A DNA stretch of 64,000 nt from Paramarasmius palmivorus (Eukaryota; Basidiomycota; Agaricomycetes; Agaricales; Marasmiaceae), in contig JAYKXP010000161.1 of assembly GCA_037176845.1 (NCBI GenBank), positions 32,902 through 96,901 on the forward strand. Direction: 5' to 3'. Both the position numbers and the translations under genes were made by a program. Numbering within the stretch: position 1 is the stretch's first letter; each line of letters opens with the position of its first letter. Positions 45,173 to 57,953 of the stretch are shown here, one piece after another. The notes beneath the pieces are model-generated. The model was not told where the DNA came from, did not search any database, and was given only the letters and a program-made list of their open reading frames with translations.

Positions 45173-46759
45173 TTATTGCGACGTGTAATCCGGAGGAATA
45201 TCGACAAAATGTTGCGTCTGAGGATACCGTATACCACTGTCATAATGTCTCCTTTCTAAAACGTCCTCCCTGACCGCAGCTCTCTGTGCATCTTGCATGT
45301 CCCATAGGGTAGACCCTGGCGCTCCAGTAGAAGTTCGATTTTCTGAACTCGTCGAAGCAGCACCCACATCATCGGGATATGGATCAGGGGTAGACACTGC
45401 AGCCTTTCTGGGCGAGCTGTTCTTGGATACCGACAGCATTGAATACGGATAAGGAGACACCCCATTGGCACCACTCGACGAAGATATATAACCCCCTGAA
45501 CCTGCTGTTAACTCAGCATCTCTACTCCTTTTTCGTCGTCTGAGGAAGAAAAATACGCCAAGTCCAAGAAGGACAAGGACTGCTACACCACCAACTACAC
45601 CACCAACAATCGCCCCTACTGGTGTTTTGCCTGACTCGGAACCACCTGATGCTGATCCAGATTGTTCACCTGGTTTGGAGCCACCTGATGTAGATCCAGA
45701 TTTTTCACCATCAGCACCAGTTCCTGCGCTCGCAGTAACGTAGAAGTAGTCGATTGTGAGCCACTGTATCCACTCTTTCCCCGTCGGCATATCAGTAAAT
45801 GTCACCGTCAAATCGTGAGTTCCTGGATCCAGGTCTGGACTCGTGAACAGGAGCTCGTTGAAGTGATCGATTCTACCTGAGTGATTAGCCGGTGAAGGTC
45901 TGCTGGCAGGGCTTACAAAGTTGATTTCGTGAGAACCGTCGATATTATAGCGCGCAGTACTGGCTGCGTACGGATCCGGGTCGCCTTCGTTAAATCCATA
46001 TAATGACACACTCGTACCTACAAGTAAAGTGAGTGCAACGAGGTCATGAAAAGTCTCCAAGACGCACCATTGAATCTAAAAGACATGGTCGCTCCTCTTG
46101 TATCTGTTTGATTGAATAGCGGCCCTGAATCTGTTATCCAGCTTCCAGAGTTGTTATCGTATCTGACATTCGCATCACTAGAGTCGAATTTCATGACCTC
46201 CCCGGCTACATTCACGTTCGTTCCTGGCGTGTACTCGATCTTGTCTAACCAGAACATCTGTGTCTCGGGATCTTGGATGGATACGTTGAGAGTGAGAACA
46301 TGGGGTGTGTCTGGAGAGAGACCACCACCCTCACAGAGGAGGTTGTTGGTAATGCGGGTAATAGGTGTGAGGTAGTTGACGTGTTGTATAGGCGAACCAT
46401 CAACCTGGCAACGCCATTGAGCAAGTTTGGTGAGGTCGTCGGTGGCACCGTTTGGCTGGACTTTACGGGTATCTTTGGCGCCCCATACCGAGACATATTC
46501 ACCTGTGGATCAGCATACGGGATGAGAAAAAAAAACCAAGGCAAAGGACTGAAAACGCACCCTCGAATGCGAAACTAAAACTCGCGGTATCCTCATTCGT
46601 CCCATGCATCGTATGTTTGAAGGCTGCTCCATTTGAACTGAGGCCATCAAAAGTTCCGGCATTGTCCAGCGACCAATTCCCCGCTTCGTACTTCACTCGA
46701 GGATCCGTGTCATCGATGACAATTCTTCGGGGAAATTCCATGTTAGAGGGATAGGCCAT
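45173..46759 (-). CDS. G2: single-pass transmembrane glycoprotein with two tandem beta-sandwich-like domains
   Basis: The exons are 46759-46561, 46502-46068 and 46017-45173, all junctions in phase 1, giving 492 residues. The first domain starts FPRRIVIDDTDPRVKYEAGNW and the second FDSSDANVRYDNNSGSW. Each is followed by an SVWGAKDT or SLYGFNEGD strand and a FWLDKIEY or WLTIDYFYV strand. A Ser/Gly-rich stalk leads to one transmembrane helix (GGVVGGVAVLVLLGLGVFFF) with a basic stop-transfer RRRKR and a Ser/Pro-rich tail ending FVDIPPDYTSQ. Two-domain proteins of this plan are common in mushroom genomes; the domains resemble galactose-binding-like folds, which I infer from recall. No classical signal peptide is seen, so insertion probably uses the internal helix. 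Confidence 0.85.
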
Positions 46760-46801
46760 CGTAGGGTGTGAAAAGATCGTGGGAATGCTCTGAGATCATA
46801 T

Positions 46802-47935
46802 ATGCACTTTTCAGGCTGTGCGGTTTAGCTTTGTTTGCTGGTTGAGCAGTGTCGTACTATGTGATGGAGCGGAAGCAGATGTGTTGGTGATTGGCTAGCC
46901 GTAAGTCATGCACTCCCATTTCAAATTGATCTCAACCGATCGATCATGAGATCTAGACCTGTACGTTCTGAAATAGGTCTACACTCTACAGGTACACGAT
47001 TATATCTATCAACAAACCATATGTATACCACAGGGTTTCTTGTACCGTGTAGCAGGTCATCACATTATCAGAGAGTAGAGGCCAAGCCAGGGAAGAACAC
47101 AAGTATCGTTCATTGACGCATCCTGTGGGATAGATCATCAACTACGTAAAATTCGGTACTGAGTGTGACAAACGGAGCATAAATGATAAACTGAGCATGA
47201 ATGATAAATGGAAGCTAGAGCTGCCGGAAGTGGAGTTCCATCTCATGCCAGCTTCCAGAAAAATAAAACCATGTTTATATAGTCATTCGAGTTGTCATTT
47301 GACATCAATTAAAAGATATCGGATGGTCCGAAACAATTCCTCGGCTCGTCAGCATTGAGGCTGGATTGAGCCCTTCCTTAATGTGTTCATGAAAACCACT
47401 ACTACCAACAAGATAGACTGTGTAAAGCCCTGGGTTGGGAAAACGGAGGGCGTGAAAGCGTAGATATCAACTTACAACTGAGGTGCCCTCACGGAAGCAG
47501 ATAGTCGTTCTATCCCAATGCATGGATTCGCTACTACACTATCTTGTACACATGCACACCTACAACACTTTAACCAAGATTGAAGTCGACGATGGACGAG
47601 GAGCAAGCACTGCAAAAACCGTCCTGAAATCAGAGCGGAACGGCGATAAGGGAGAATGAAAAGCGACCTGTCCATCATATCAGGAAGTCGAGTCATTCCA
47701 GTTTTTGATATCATTCCAACTCGACTTGCGGCAGCTCTAATGGTACCCCTTACCCTCATATCGGGCATATGCATACGGAATGACCAGGATGCTAAAGGAA
47801 CAACCATAAGAGTAATCCGCAAGCAACATATGCTGATATCCCGAAGTCTCAGTTTGAGACTAACTACGACTGCAACATCTCCATGTTCAAAAGACCACAT
47901 TGCTCGGAACTCGTAATCACACAAGAAGCCTAATT
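46802..47935. other. no gene recognised
   Basis: This is the upstream flank of G2. Overlapping ORFs on both strands at 47472-47924 (150 and 86 codons) have no family resemblance and are not called. Confidence 0.3.
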
Positions 47936-47939
47936 CAGA

Positions 47940-49275
47940 CGCCAGAGGTGAGAGTCGCTTTGCAGTGCAGCAACAGTGACATGATTTGGAGTTGCTTTAA
48001 ATATGATTGTTTTTGGATCAATATTGTAGCTTTCAGTTTCGCATCGGACCACCTTGAATCTGAGTAGTCTTTGGGGTATTTCTATTAGTATGTGTCGGTC
48101 GACAAACCACTGAAATACATACCATGACCCGGCGACACAGACATGTTCTCGAATATCTTAAAGAATAGATGACGCTGGTCTAGTTTTTCCTGAAGCACTG
48201 GATATGCGATAGCTTCAGCTCAAGAAAGGAACGAAAAGAACGGACAAAAGGGCTAGATGCTGGAATGTGATGCCGGCAAATAGCGACAAAGGAATTGAAT
48301 ATGGCTTACAAGGTGCTTGTTGCTAGATGGTGGTAGGTGACAATGAGAGACCAAGAGTGAATGGGCGAAGATATTATGGAAGGTAGCGTCGATTACTCCG
48401 AACGAGATACAAGAGATCTGCCTGGAAGTATCTTCTGAGACATCACGTTCATTCTTGCAGGATGGCTCGGATTAGGACTGGATGACGGAGAACGGCGTAG
48501 TATATCTGGGTGCTAGACTGGAATTGGCGTTAGCTCTCTTGTACTCTTGAAATGTAGGGCAATGGAAGAGGCGTTGAGGGATAGGCACAAGGTAAAGCGA
48601 CCTGCAAAGAAGCGGTGAAAAGATCGAGGCACGTACAGAACTCAGTCATTCAACAGGCTTCAGATATGAATGCCAGATCCGACTCTATACCCTCATCTCT
48701 GAAGACCTGATGTTTCTCTACCTATCACATCTCAATAGGAGGTCTCCACCAGATGGTTTGGTTGATTGATTTTGACGCGCTCATTGTTAGATGTCGATCT
48801 GAGAGAAGTTCATGAGTACAATGGGAAGATGAGGGGAGATAGCACATAGGACTCGCCGGCAGTAGGACACATGGCCGCAGTATGCGTCCAGATAGTGGTT
48901 CGTGGAAAGGAGCGTGTTGGTAAAGATGGTTTTGGGGGTATAATAGGTTTCGTTGAGGGTTGCTTCTCGTGAAGGACTTTGTCGAGTTGCGAGGAGATGC
49001 ACGTCTATGAGTGGAGAGAACGAAGGAGGAGAGCTATTACGAGGATTGTGGGTGCCAGACAACTGTTCCAGCCCGTCTTGTAGTAGATCCGGTGGGCCGT
49101 GTCGGTGGTATGCAGCAGCGAGGAGATGTGCGTGGTACTTGTTGGAATGGGCAAGGAATGGGACAATCCTCGTCGTGAAAGAGAAGCAAAAGAGAAAAAA
49201 AGACGGTTTAGTCATAATCATGACGATAACGGCTTTTCGGCTTTTGCCGACTCCGTCATAGTTGCACTGCCTCAT
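47940..49275. repeat. 1.3-kb segmental duplication, copy 1
   Basis: Clear similarity in the same orientation to 53640-55117. Blocks include cgacatgattt or gtgacatgatttgga, attagtatgtgtcg, ggcgacac, ctagtttttcctgaag, agctcaag, ggtggtaggtgacaatgag, tcttgaaatg, ccctcatctc and the ends near 48830-49270. The minus strand holds an ORF (49275-48787, 162 codons) whose LNETYY part aligns with LNETEY in the other copy. It may be a decayed unrecognised gene. Confidence 0.65.
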
Positions 49276-49467
49276 TTTAGGAGGCGTCGTGCGACTGAAA
49301 TCGGCTCAGTATATCTCGCTCTCGGGTCTGTTCTTCAAGATTTACTTATAAAGCCTCTATAGATGAACACTCGACACTGATACCCTAGTCTTCCACGTAT
49401 GCCAACTGCTACCAAATATGCAGTTGATATACAATCTACATCCATTGCACTGAAGCCTCGGCTGTCA

Positions 49468-50101
49468 TTACACTTCGACGTTCTCGCTAACCAATTCTCG
49501 GTTACACCGGTAATAATAACGCGTTAGAATAAATCACTCACGCGAAATTACCATCAGCAGGTGGATAATACTCGCAAACGCCGTAATCTGAACCAGAACA
49601 ATCCACCATTGTACATCCGACTTGCTTGGTTGACTTCCACACAACTTGGGTAAAGTGAGAAGGCTGCGGGTTGCTGGGGTCATAGTCCTCTGAATAAAAC
49701 GTGCATGGTGTCAGTCGACGAGAAAGAAACGAGAAGGTTACAGCTACTTACTGACTTCCGCGGCCCAAGCATCCATGGCCGAAGAGACCGTATGTCCCCA
49801 CGAGAGATTCTCTGATAAACACATCCGGTAAGTTATTACGAGTACTGCTAGGGGGAATAGTCGACACGCATTACTCACCCCCAAAAAATCCAATCTTGCC
49901 CATTGAATGTTCAAACTTACACCCGCTGGCCCAGGATTGCGCAGCAGATGCTAAAGTATCATTCCACACCAATAGCGGAGCATGATATTTGGCTCGGACA
50001 TAGTTGTGCGCATAGAGCCACCGGTCACGGTCTGATGGGCGATCGGAAGCCTGCGCAAATCCCACGAGGAAGGAGGCGATGAGGGATTCTGTGAAGCGCA
50101 T
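49468..50101 (-). CDS. CAP2: secreted CAP/PR-1-family protein
   Basis: The exons are 50101-49879, 49811-49752, 49689-49542 and 49486-49468, giving 149 residues. An 18-residue signal peptide precedes a compact CAP domain: LYAHNYVRAKYHA, W-DTLASAAQSWAS, FEHSMGKIG, ENL, SHFTQVVWKSTKQVGC, CSGSDYGVCEYYPPADGNF and a short ENVEV end. It fits a small extracellular CAP protein. The usual set of conserved His, Glu and Cys positions appears present. It is transcribed away from A8 (head to head). A TATAAAAGGG box lies about 50 bases before the ATG. This is the best-preserved CAP gene here. Confidence 0.88.
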
Positions 50102-50146
50102 TGCTGATATCGAAGATAAGTTGGGAGTCTGGTGTGCAGGACATGG

Positions 50147-50156
50147 CCCTTTTATA
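50147..50156 (-). promoter_or_regulatory. TATA box of CAP2
   Basis: TATAAAAGGG on the minus strand lies 46-55 bases upstream of the CAP2 ATG. Confidence 0.6.
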
Positions 50157-51354
50157 CCAGGATGCCGGAATGCGAGTCTAAAAGCGTATCGCGACGCTCA
50201 TGATGCCCTAAGCTCCAGCGAACGATGAGACCAATGCGTGAGTCTCGCCGAAGAAAAAAGTAGGAGATCCTACACCTTCTATAACAAACCATGTCAGTTA
50301 TGCAAACGCGGATTGCATTTCATAATGAACTTATACTAATTTCGAAGTGGTTGATGTAATAAGCCGAAAAAAGCGAAACGAGCTTCCTCGAACGTCAGTA
50401 ACGCACCAGGAATACTACGCTTTATCCCCGTGGCGGCCTTGAATCTTGACTTTTGCGGAGGATATACTAGGAGATCGCCCCATCAGCTCGCATCCACAGT
50501 TGACATAGATGGTCATATTTTACTTGACCTTGCCTACCAAGTTTGAACGAGGAAGATCATGTTGAATATCTGTAAACGGCTTCCCGATCGATGCAAGCCT
50601 CGCGAAACAGTACAAGGATCCCATTGCTAGAACCGAACATGGTGGATCTATGCAAGCAAGAACCAGAGGCAACTTACGAAATGGATTGATCGACATCTAG
50701 CCAATGATTTAGTCATTTGTGATAGCCAAAAGTATCGAATCTAGTCAAAATCAAAAGAGGAGGCATGTAGATCCACGAAACCTAAATACACGTCGTATCT
50801 GTCTGTCCCGTCTTAATGCATGAATATGGGATGCAATGGCTTCTTCCGCAAGTTTAATCTCCGGTTCATGATTCTCTGCCTTGAGGCTTTGGGTGCAACG
50901 TCCAGAAGTATAAGTATTAATGAACTCAGAACACGTTGGTGAGGTCTCCACATGCTAAATCTACTTCCTGAGAAGTGATAATGACACAGAGCAAGCTATT
51001 GATTCTGCGCCTTATACGACCTTGAACAACCAAGGATAGTTCTTTATGGCTTGCTAATGTCTCCTAGTACTGAATTGACAATCAGGGTCCCGATAAAAGG
51101 ACGTATGTATACCCGATGCACCTTCACCACCTGACTAGTAATTTATTTTTCATCGAGCAGCCGCCTAATACATGCAGCAGTGGGCAGATGTTGGCGTGGA
51201 GATAAGCTCAATTTCCCAACCAGCGTAGTGCTGAGTTTACTTGTGAAATTCTGTCTGTGCGTGTTTGCTAATGATATATACTTGTTGAAACATTTATATG
51301 CGAGGTTCTCATGGATAAAATCTCGGTGGCATTTTTGGCACCGGCCCTCATACA
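50157..51354. other. intergenic region between divergent CAP2 and A8
   Basis: No supported ORF. The palindromic element found before other WNKP genes is absent, though a ggATAAAatc lies about 40 bases before the A8 ATG. Confidence 0.4.
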
Positions 51355-53042
51355 ATGCTTCTTCTCTACGCTCTTGCAAGGCCCATTGTCTCTACCTTTG
51401 GTGTAGCCTCCTCTAACAACTCTACCATCCTTGATTCCACTACTGGCGAGTGCGTCGACATTAACAATTGTAGAACCACCATGGGGATCGTATCGAGCTG
51501 TCTTTCGGTCATGTTCATCTGCACCTGGGTAGCAATTCACCCCAACATTCCGATTGTTGGAACACATTGGGTGGTTGTGATTTACCATAATGTTCTGTTG
51601 ATGATAATCGCGATTCTTGCGCCAGAGATTATGATCTTGTGGGCAATGAGGCAGCGAATGTCCGCCATAGCAATTGCGAAGGAATTCAAGGGTAGGTTTT
51701 GACTATTGGTGTGTTGGTACGACGCTGAATTGTCTTGGTTAGAGTATGGATGGGGGATGACGCATGGATTCTTTGTCTTAATGGGAGGCTTTGCATTATA
51801 TGACGGGGAGAAATTTTGTGGATACCTTTGGGAAAGTAACAAGGGCCATGACGAGTACAGACATGCATATGATGGTCACGCAGAGGAATACTGGGAGGAA
51901 ATTAGAAAACACCACGCGAAGATTTGTGATGACGTTAAGAATACGGCAACTTCGGAGGTACAGCAGGTCGGCACATACTTTTTGTCGCCTCATAAAGCCA
52001 TCCTAACGGCAACTTCCAGGTGTCTCAATGCAATCAGGATGTCGCGTTTTTCCGGCATCGTGTTCCACCAGAGGTAAAGGTAAATCCTACCCAGGCGGAA
52101 GCGGCATCAGCTACCCCTGAGCACCCAAGGCCTGAGCTTCTAAAATTCCTCGTGTCCAAAGGTTATCTCACCGTCACTGAAGACGAGATCAAGGACAAAA
52201 GTCATGGTGACTTGGTATCCAAGTCTATCGCTGTCGTGCAAACAACCTGGTTTATACTCCAGGTTGTTTCACGCATAGCGACAGGACTTGCTGTTACCGA
52301 GCTCGAGATTATCACAGTCGCCTTCGCCCTCCTCAACTTTGCCACCTACTTCCTTTGGTTGAACAAGCCACTCCGCGCCAGGCACCCCATCAGGATACAG
52401 TGGCAATTGAAGGAGCCCAATGGAAACGGTACAGTAATCACTCCCAGGAAAACGTCTATGGATGGATGTATTCAGTTCAAGATAGGTTGTATCCTTAGGA
52501 TCCTTTTGTTGCCGCTATCTATTCCACTTCTCATCTTACTTATCATGTGCCTTGCAGTACTATTTATCGCGATGCATGGTTTCTATGTCTGCTTGTCAAT
52601 CCTTGGCGATGGAGACGCAATGTTCTATCTCCCTCTATTAATCTCTTCTAGATTAGAGGGTGATCCTCTCCTTCTACATATTGGTATCTATGGGATTGCG
52701 GCGATATTTAGTATCATCCATTGCATCCCATGGATTTTCCATTGGCATTTCCCAACCCATACCGAGCAACTTCTTTGGCGTATATCAGCCATCGTAATTG
52801 CGGCTGCACCAGCTGCGATGGGGGCTCTCCATTGGTACACGAAGAAAACCAATCTTATGTACCGCGACCCTTCAAAACGGATGGTCTTGGTCATCTATAT
52901 CCTCACGATTACGGTTCTCTGTACGGCATACATCGTTTTTCGCATCATCATCGTCGTTATTGCATTTGCCGCACTACGAGATCTTCCTCCAAGTGCATAT
53001 CAAACTGTCCAATGGACAACTATTATACCACACATTGGATGA
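51355..53042 (+). CDS. A8: multi-pass membrane protein, WNKP family, intact
   Basis: The exons are 51355-51691, 51743-51957 and 52020-53042, giving 524 residues with the family's splice phases. Exon 1 has NCRTTMGIVSSC and HPNIP with two membrane segments; exon 2 has THGFFVLMGGFALYDG; exon 3 has TEDEIKD, an LWLNKPL variant of WWNKPL, a longer hydrophobic block around residues 345-385 (LLLPLSIPLLILLIMC), IHCIPWIF, TEQLLWRISA and the terminal QWTTIIPHIG. A 3' UTR intron with donor GTATGT begins five bases after the stop. The open frame through about 1 kb argues for function. It is head to head with CAP2. Confidence 0.85.
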
Positions 53043-53472
53043 TTTCGGTATGTCCAAGACCTTCACTCAAAGAACAAGCTGTCAAGCTGATTCGTTCTTC
53101 CCAAGATATCCTCAGCATCCTCCCAGATGTCCTTGTGCACGTTCTCGTTGTACACAATGGCCGTGTCTTTTTGTTAATTCATGCATCGTATCGCTAATCT
53201 ATGAACAACAACATAACCGCCCGCCTAAGACTTGCGTTTCTGATGTGTTTTGTATTTACAAAGTATTTAGTCTACGTTGCGAACACTATCCTTAGTAATT
53301 TCATTCGTGAAGGATCATGATCACAGTCAACTTTTGGTCGGCGTCTGAATCACAGACACAGCGGCGGATCCGGTAGCCGAAACGCATACAACACAAGACG
53401 AAGCCAGTGGCACGCACACGACGAACTTCACTGCTCTCACGGTACGCTCTTCTGTCGAAGCGAATCATTCAC

Positions 53473-53740
53473 CCCAAACGGTCCAACGTTACCCATCGAC
53501 TATTCCAAGTTACATTCGTTACCACAGGTTTCCGCAGCAGTCGCATTCCTGTTTAACGACGTAGCATGGTTCTTAGCTCTGACTGTGTTGCATGCTTTGA
53601 GCCATTGTTCACGGTCAGGTCTGGGTTTGCTGGCTTCAGTGAATACGAGAGAGGGGATATGAAGGTGAGCGTCGCTTGTCAGCACAACACGACATGATTT
53701 GTAGGTGGTTTGAATGTGATTGTTTCTAATCGATATCATG
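53473..53740 (-). pseudogene. CAP3: CAP/PR-1 exon 1 relic
   Basis: The text PDREQWLKACNTVRAKNHA, then TAAETCGNECNLE, a TAG stop and SMGNVGPFGG aligns with CAP2 exon 1 (DRDRWLYAHNYVRAKYHA to SMGKIGFFGG). The His of the AHN motif, the signal peptide and the donor site are damaged, and later exons are not recognisable. Confidence 0.75.
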
Positions 53741-55117
53741 AATTGCAGCGTATCGGGATATCTTGAGTCTGAATGGCATTGGGTTACTACTATTAGTATA
53801 TGTCGAATAAGAGACTACTCAAAAACACACCGGCACCTGGCGACACGAACATCATCTCGACTACCCATATCCACGCAGAATGTACGACGTTGATCTAGTT
53901 TTATCCCAAGAACCTGGATATACGATAGCTTTAGCTCAAGTAAGAGGGGAGAAGGTAAGAAAGGAGCGAAAAGAACAAAAGAAAGGGTACGATGTGGGAG
54001 TGTAATGCCAGCAAATAGCACAAAAGAACCCGAATATGGTGTGGAGAGGGCTCGGTGATGCATGATGGTTGGTGGTAGATGACAATGAGGAGACAAGGGT
54101 ACATGAGCGAAAAGGTTGTAGAAACAGCGGCGAATCGTCCGTGCTAGGCTCAAGAAACCGGCTTGGGAATATCTTCTGGAACAACATTACTTTCGGCTTC
54201 AAGCATAGCATGAACTAGGACTAGATGATAGGGAGCGCCGTGGAATATATTTCTGAGGGCTAGATAGAGGATGGAGTCGGTATTAGCTCTCGTACTCTTG
54301 AAATGAAGACCAATAGAAGGCGCGTTGATGGATAGACACAGGGTAAAACAACGCGAAAAAGTGGTGAAAAGGACCAAGGCACGTACAGAGCTCAACCATC
54401 CAACAAACCTCAAATATCCGTACCAGGCCCACCGCCATACCCTCATCTCCGATGTAGCATGTCTTAATACGAGGTTTCCGCCAGACGGTCTGCCAGTAAG
54501 ATGGATTTGGACGCATTCATCGTCGTTAGTCTATCTGCGAGATTGGCATGATTGCAAGGAAAAGAGAAGGGGATATAGTGCATAAAGCTCACTGGCAGTA
54601 TAATACATATCCACAACATGTTTCTCTGGATCTAGATAGTCGTTACGTCGAGGGGAGTGCGCTGATAAAGACGGTTTCCGATGGCGTACTCGGTTTCGTT
54701 CAAGTTATGCTTCTCATGAGGTATTAGGGTCCATATAAGGGATGATCTACGAGCACGACAAAGAGAGAGTGCGGTCAGGATGATTTGGAGGATGTGAATC
54801 CCGCATTGCGCTCTGACCTCTATAGCGGAAGGCAAGCGGAAGGTGTGGTTCTGGTGGAGGTAGGTGTCGTCTCTGAGCGGAGAGTTGACGTTGAAGGCTT
54901 GCTGTGTCTGTTTCTTTTCGTATCCTCGTCGTAGGCGTAGGCTCCGTGGAGATAAAACGAGCGAGGTTAGAGTGGGGTATCGTTGACAATGATAGTCGCG
55001 GTCAAATCGTGATTCCTGTCCAACTGGGTCCTCGTGATCGTTTCCCACGGTGTCAGCGTCTACGTCATGCCACGAGGACGAACCCTTAATCGTCTTATTC
55101 GTCTTGTTCATTTTCAT
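53640..55117. repeat. 1.4-kb segmental duplication, copy 2
   Basis: This is the partner of 47940-49275. The minus strand has several open stretches in different frames (55117-54632, 54516-54283, 54446-54150) but none is conserved as a whole with copy 1. The original gene, if any, is not recognised. Confidence 0.65.
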
Positions 55118-55752
55118 TTACCATTAGCTAATGACCTCTTCAATCTTTTTGGGAATCACCCACTTCTGTTGCTTGCTCTCTATCGCGGCTCTAAACTTCG
55201 ATTCGAGTATTGGGATCCGAAAAATGGTAAGATTGGCTTATTGCTTTTCTTTGTCTGCTCAATTCATCGGGCCTTCGCCATTGTTGTCCATTCATTTGAT
55301 TTCGCGGCCCATGCGACAAGCTTTCAAAATCACAATTAGGTCCCCCTTCAGCCGTCTCCGAGATAGCATGAGCTCTTTAATTCGATGTTACTTGACAATG
55401 AGAATTTAATATCTCAGTAGGATCCCAGGAAGTCAAAGGCCAGCGTGGATAGGCCCAAGAGTATGAATGTGGCAGCGCTCGGGGTAGAGTACTGTGGCCT
55501 TTGAATCTCCTCTATTACCGAAAGCGGAAGGTTGTGGCTTTGCATAATGGTGGAGAACAATGAAAGTCATCGACCCTGTCATTTCCACACTGCCGCCTTT
55601 TGTGATAAAAGGTCGAGTTCAGACCTCATATCCGTTGAGCTCTTGGTCTTCTAGTGGCCACTGAACGCCGTTATCAGGTAAATATAAGGTCGTTTAACCG
55701 TTTAACTATGACATGTTACTGAAGCATCAACAGGTCTCGCAAAATTCGCTAC
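55118..55752. other. no gene recognised
   Basis: This is the upstream flank of the F-box gene. No motif was seen. Confidence 0.35.
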
Positions 55753-57450
55753 ATGAATCCCTCGAATAACGCGTCGTATTTCGAGCGCCTCCCAGATGAA
55801 ATGGTAGAGGAAATATTTAAATACTGTCATGAAGAGACCAGTATTATGGATCTCAGTATAACACCATGGGCAATCACCAGAGTCTCGCGCAGATTTCGCC
55901 GAATCGCATGTGGTATCCCAGATCTTTGGAGCACCATCCATGTCGATGTTGATTGGTGCCTCAAACATTATCACAACGTCGACATTCTTCCTGCCATTCT
56001 TTCCGAGATCAGCGCACGTACTGAGCGACATTTACTCGATATCACATACCTTTGCAAGGACAGTCGGGGATTAGCAGTCGAATCCAAAAAACATAACGTG
56101 TGGGATACCCTTACGGACATTCTCTCTCCTTCGTCCTGGCGTTCGTTGACGATCAGTTGCGGTGTTAACGCGAGTCCGCTGTTAGGGAAGTTGGATTCAC
56201 AAAGCCCTTTCGCACAAGAAGCAAATCCTCTCGTCCAACTCAGATCCCTATCCGTCTCTATTCCAGATACGCTCCACACCGCATTAACGGTCCATAAACT
56301 AGGTGCCATGCCTCGGGTAACATCCTTGAGTGTAGGCACCCTCATCCTCTCGCGAACTCTCTGCAAACAGATCAATCACCTTTCCATTTTACCGAGCGGC
56401 GACTCTGAGGGCGATTTGAGCGTGTGGGTTATTGATGACGTTGACACCAACTTGACCGTGCTGGACCTTTCTGCATCGGTGTCATATCTCGTTCTGCCCT
56501 TGACACTTCACCATGTATCGACTCTCCATCTGGGGGATACCCAGTGATCCGGAGGTTATCGAATCCCTGCATCGTCTCAGTCTTCCCCATCTTCAAACCC
56601 TTCTCCTTCGCAATCTCAACTACGCAACGGCAAACTCGAAGCTCCATACCTTACTATGCCAATTCCTTTACAATCACTCTTCAACCCTTCAATCTCTTTC
56701 TGTCTTCTGCTCACAGCCGCAGGATTATATGCTCTTGACCATCTTGAATGTGTTCCACATCTCGTGAGACTTTGTATTCACGGAATGGTTGGTGACGAGT
56801 TTCTTGTAGGGCTTAGCAAGCCCAAACGAGCTGTTATCCGAGTTGCAGCTATTGAACATCCAATCTCTTCCGATTTACTCGACGGAGAGCTTGGATAAGC
56901 TGATTGCTGCTCGCCGAGAGTCATCCCTTACGATATCGGGCGCTTTGGTCTTCCTTTCCCGAGGTAAACGCACGAATTCCAAGGGCTATTACGCGATAGA
57001 AGTTGGACCTGGGCGTCTCGGACAGGAGGTCACAAAGTTGACATTGGATATGGTGCTTGCAGAATTGTTGGTTGCACTGGAAGTTGCACTGAAACGAAGG
57101 GATGAGTTAGATGGTGATGCAAGCGATGTAGGAATATTTCATCTTTTCCTTCTATTCGCCTCAAGTGTTGACATGTACACACAGAATTTACCACAGATCG
57201 ATCACCTTCTATCAAAGGTCGAAGCATGTTTTGTCAGGCTGTGTTTATCGGTGAGTGCACTCCATCATTGATGAAAATGTCAAGCTCATTTTTTTTTCAT
57301 TAGCAATCGAACAGTCGGCTACCGCTGCTCAAGGCAATCCTACGCCAAATCTACCCTTCTACCTACGACTGGTACTGGTTTGACGGTTTTCGTCTCCAAG
57401 AGCGAATCGAATCAATGGTGGTTCGTAATAAAGTTGCTTGGCGCCGGTAG
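55753..57450 (+). pseudogene. F-box / leucine-rich-repeat protein gene, frameshifted
   Basis: The N-terminus FERLPDEMVEEIFKYCHEE, then RVSRRFRRIACGIPDLWS, is a typical fungal F-box (SCF ubiquitin-ligase substrate adaptor). Leucine-rich stretches follow (LRSLSVSIP, VTSLSVGTLIL). The first frame stops at 56547. The repeat region then continues in frame 2 (LSLPHLQTLLLRNLNY), back in frame 1 (LDHLECVPHLVRLCIHGMV) and again in frame 2 (LIAARRESSLTISGALVF). The last part is spliced (57251-57303 intron) to an exon ending at 57450. At least three frame changes make it a pseudogene unless some are unrecognised short introns. Confidence 0.7.
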
Positions 57451-57953
57451 CACCTTGACCAGAGGCGCTAGTTGTTGATGGTGATAGTAATTCATCCTGT
57501 CAACTTGCACTGCGAGCGTCTGGTAGACTACCTTGTCCCACTTTCACCACGTTCACCGCGAATCTGTTTAGTCTAGGCTCGAGTCCCACATGTAACTGTT
57601 CATTCCAATCTATCTGCTATTAAACCCGACATCTGATGTTTTCAGCGTTGGATCTATGAATGCGTGAGTACATCTCTGCGATATCGTTCATCAATATTAG
57701 AAAACAAGAAAGAATATTATCTCAAGTATCTCATCCCCGAGAATTTTGCGAGACAACCTATCGGTACCTTGCACGTGAAGAAATACTTCGACTGTGGCTA
57801 GCTGCAGGTGCCACTGCCATGACATGCATGACAGCTTGCATCCGACATTGCCATTCAACGTGTATTGACCAACGTTTGAGCTGACAATCATCTCAGTCAT
57901 CGGGGGCCATCGATATGCTTAAAAAGAACCGCAGGTGTTTCCATTACTCCACC

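Noticed and set aside
47472..47924. 150-codon minus-strand ORF
   Set aside because: It has no family resemblance, and an overlapping ORF on the other strand is equally good.
52721..53295. 158- and 165-codon ORFs overlapping the end of A8
   Set aside because: They are other frames of A8 exon 3 running into the 3' UTR.
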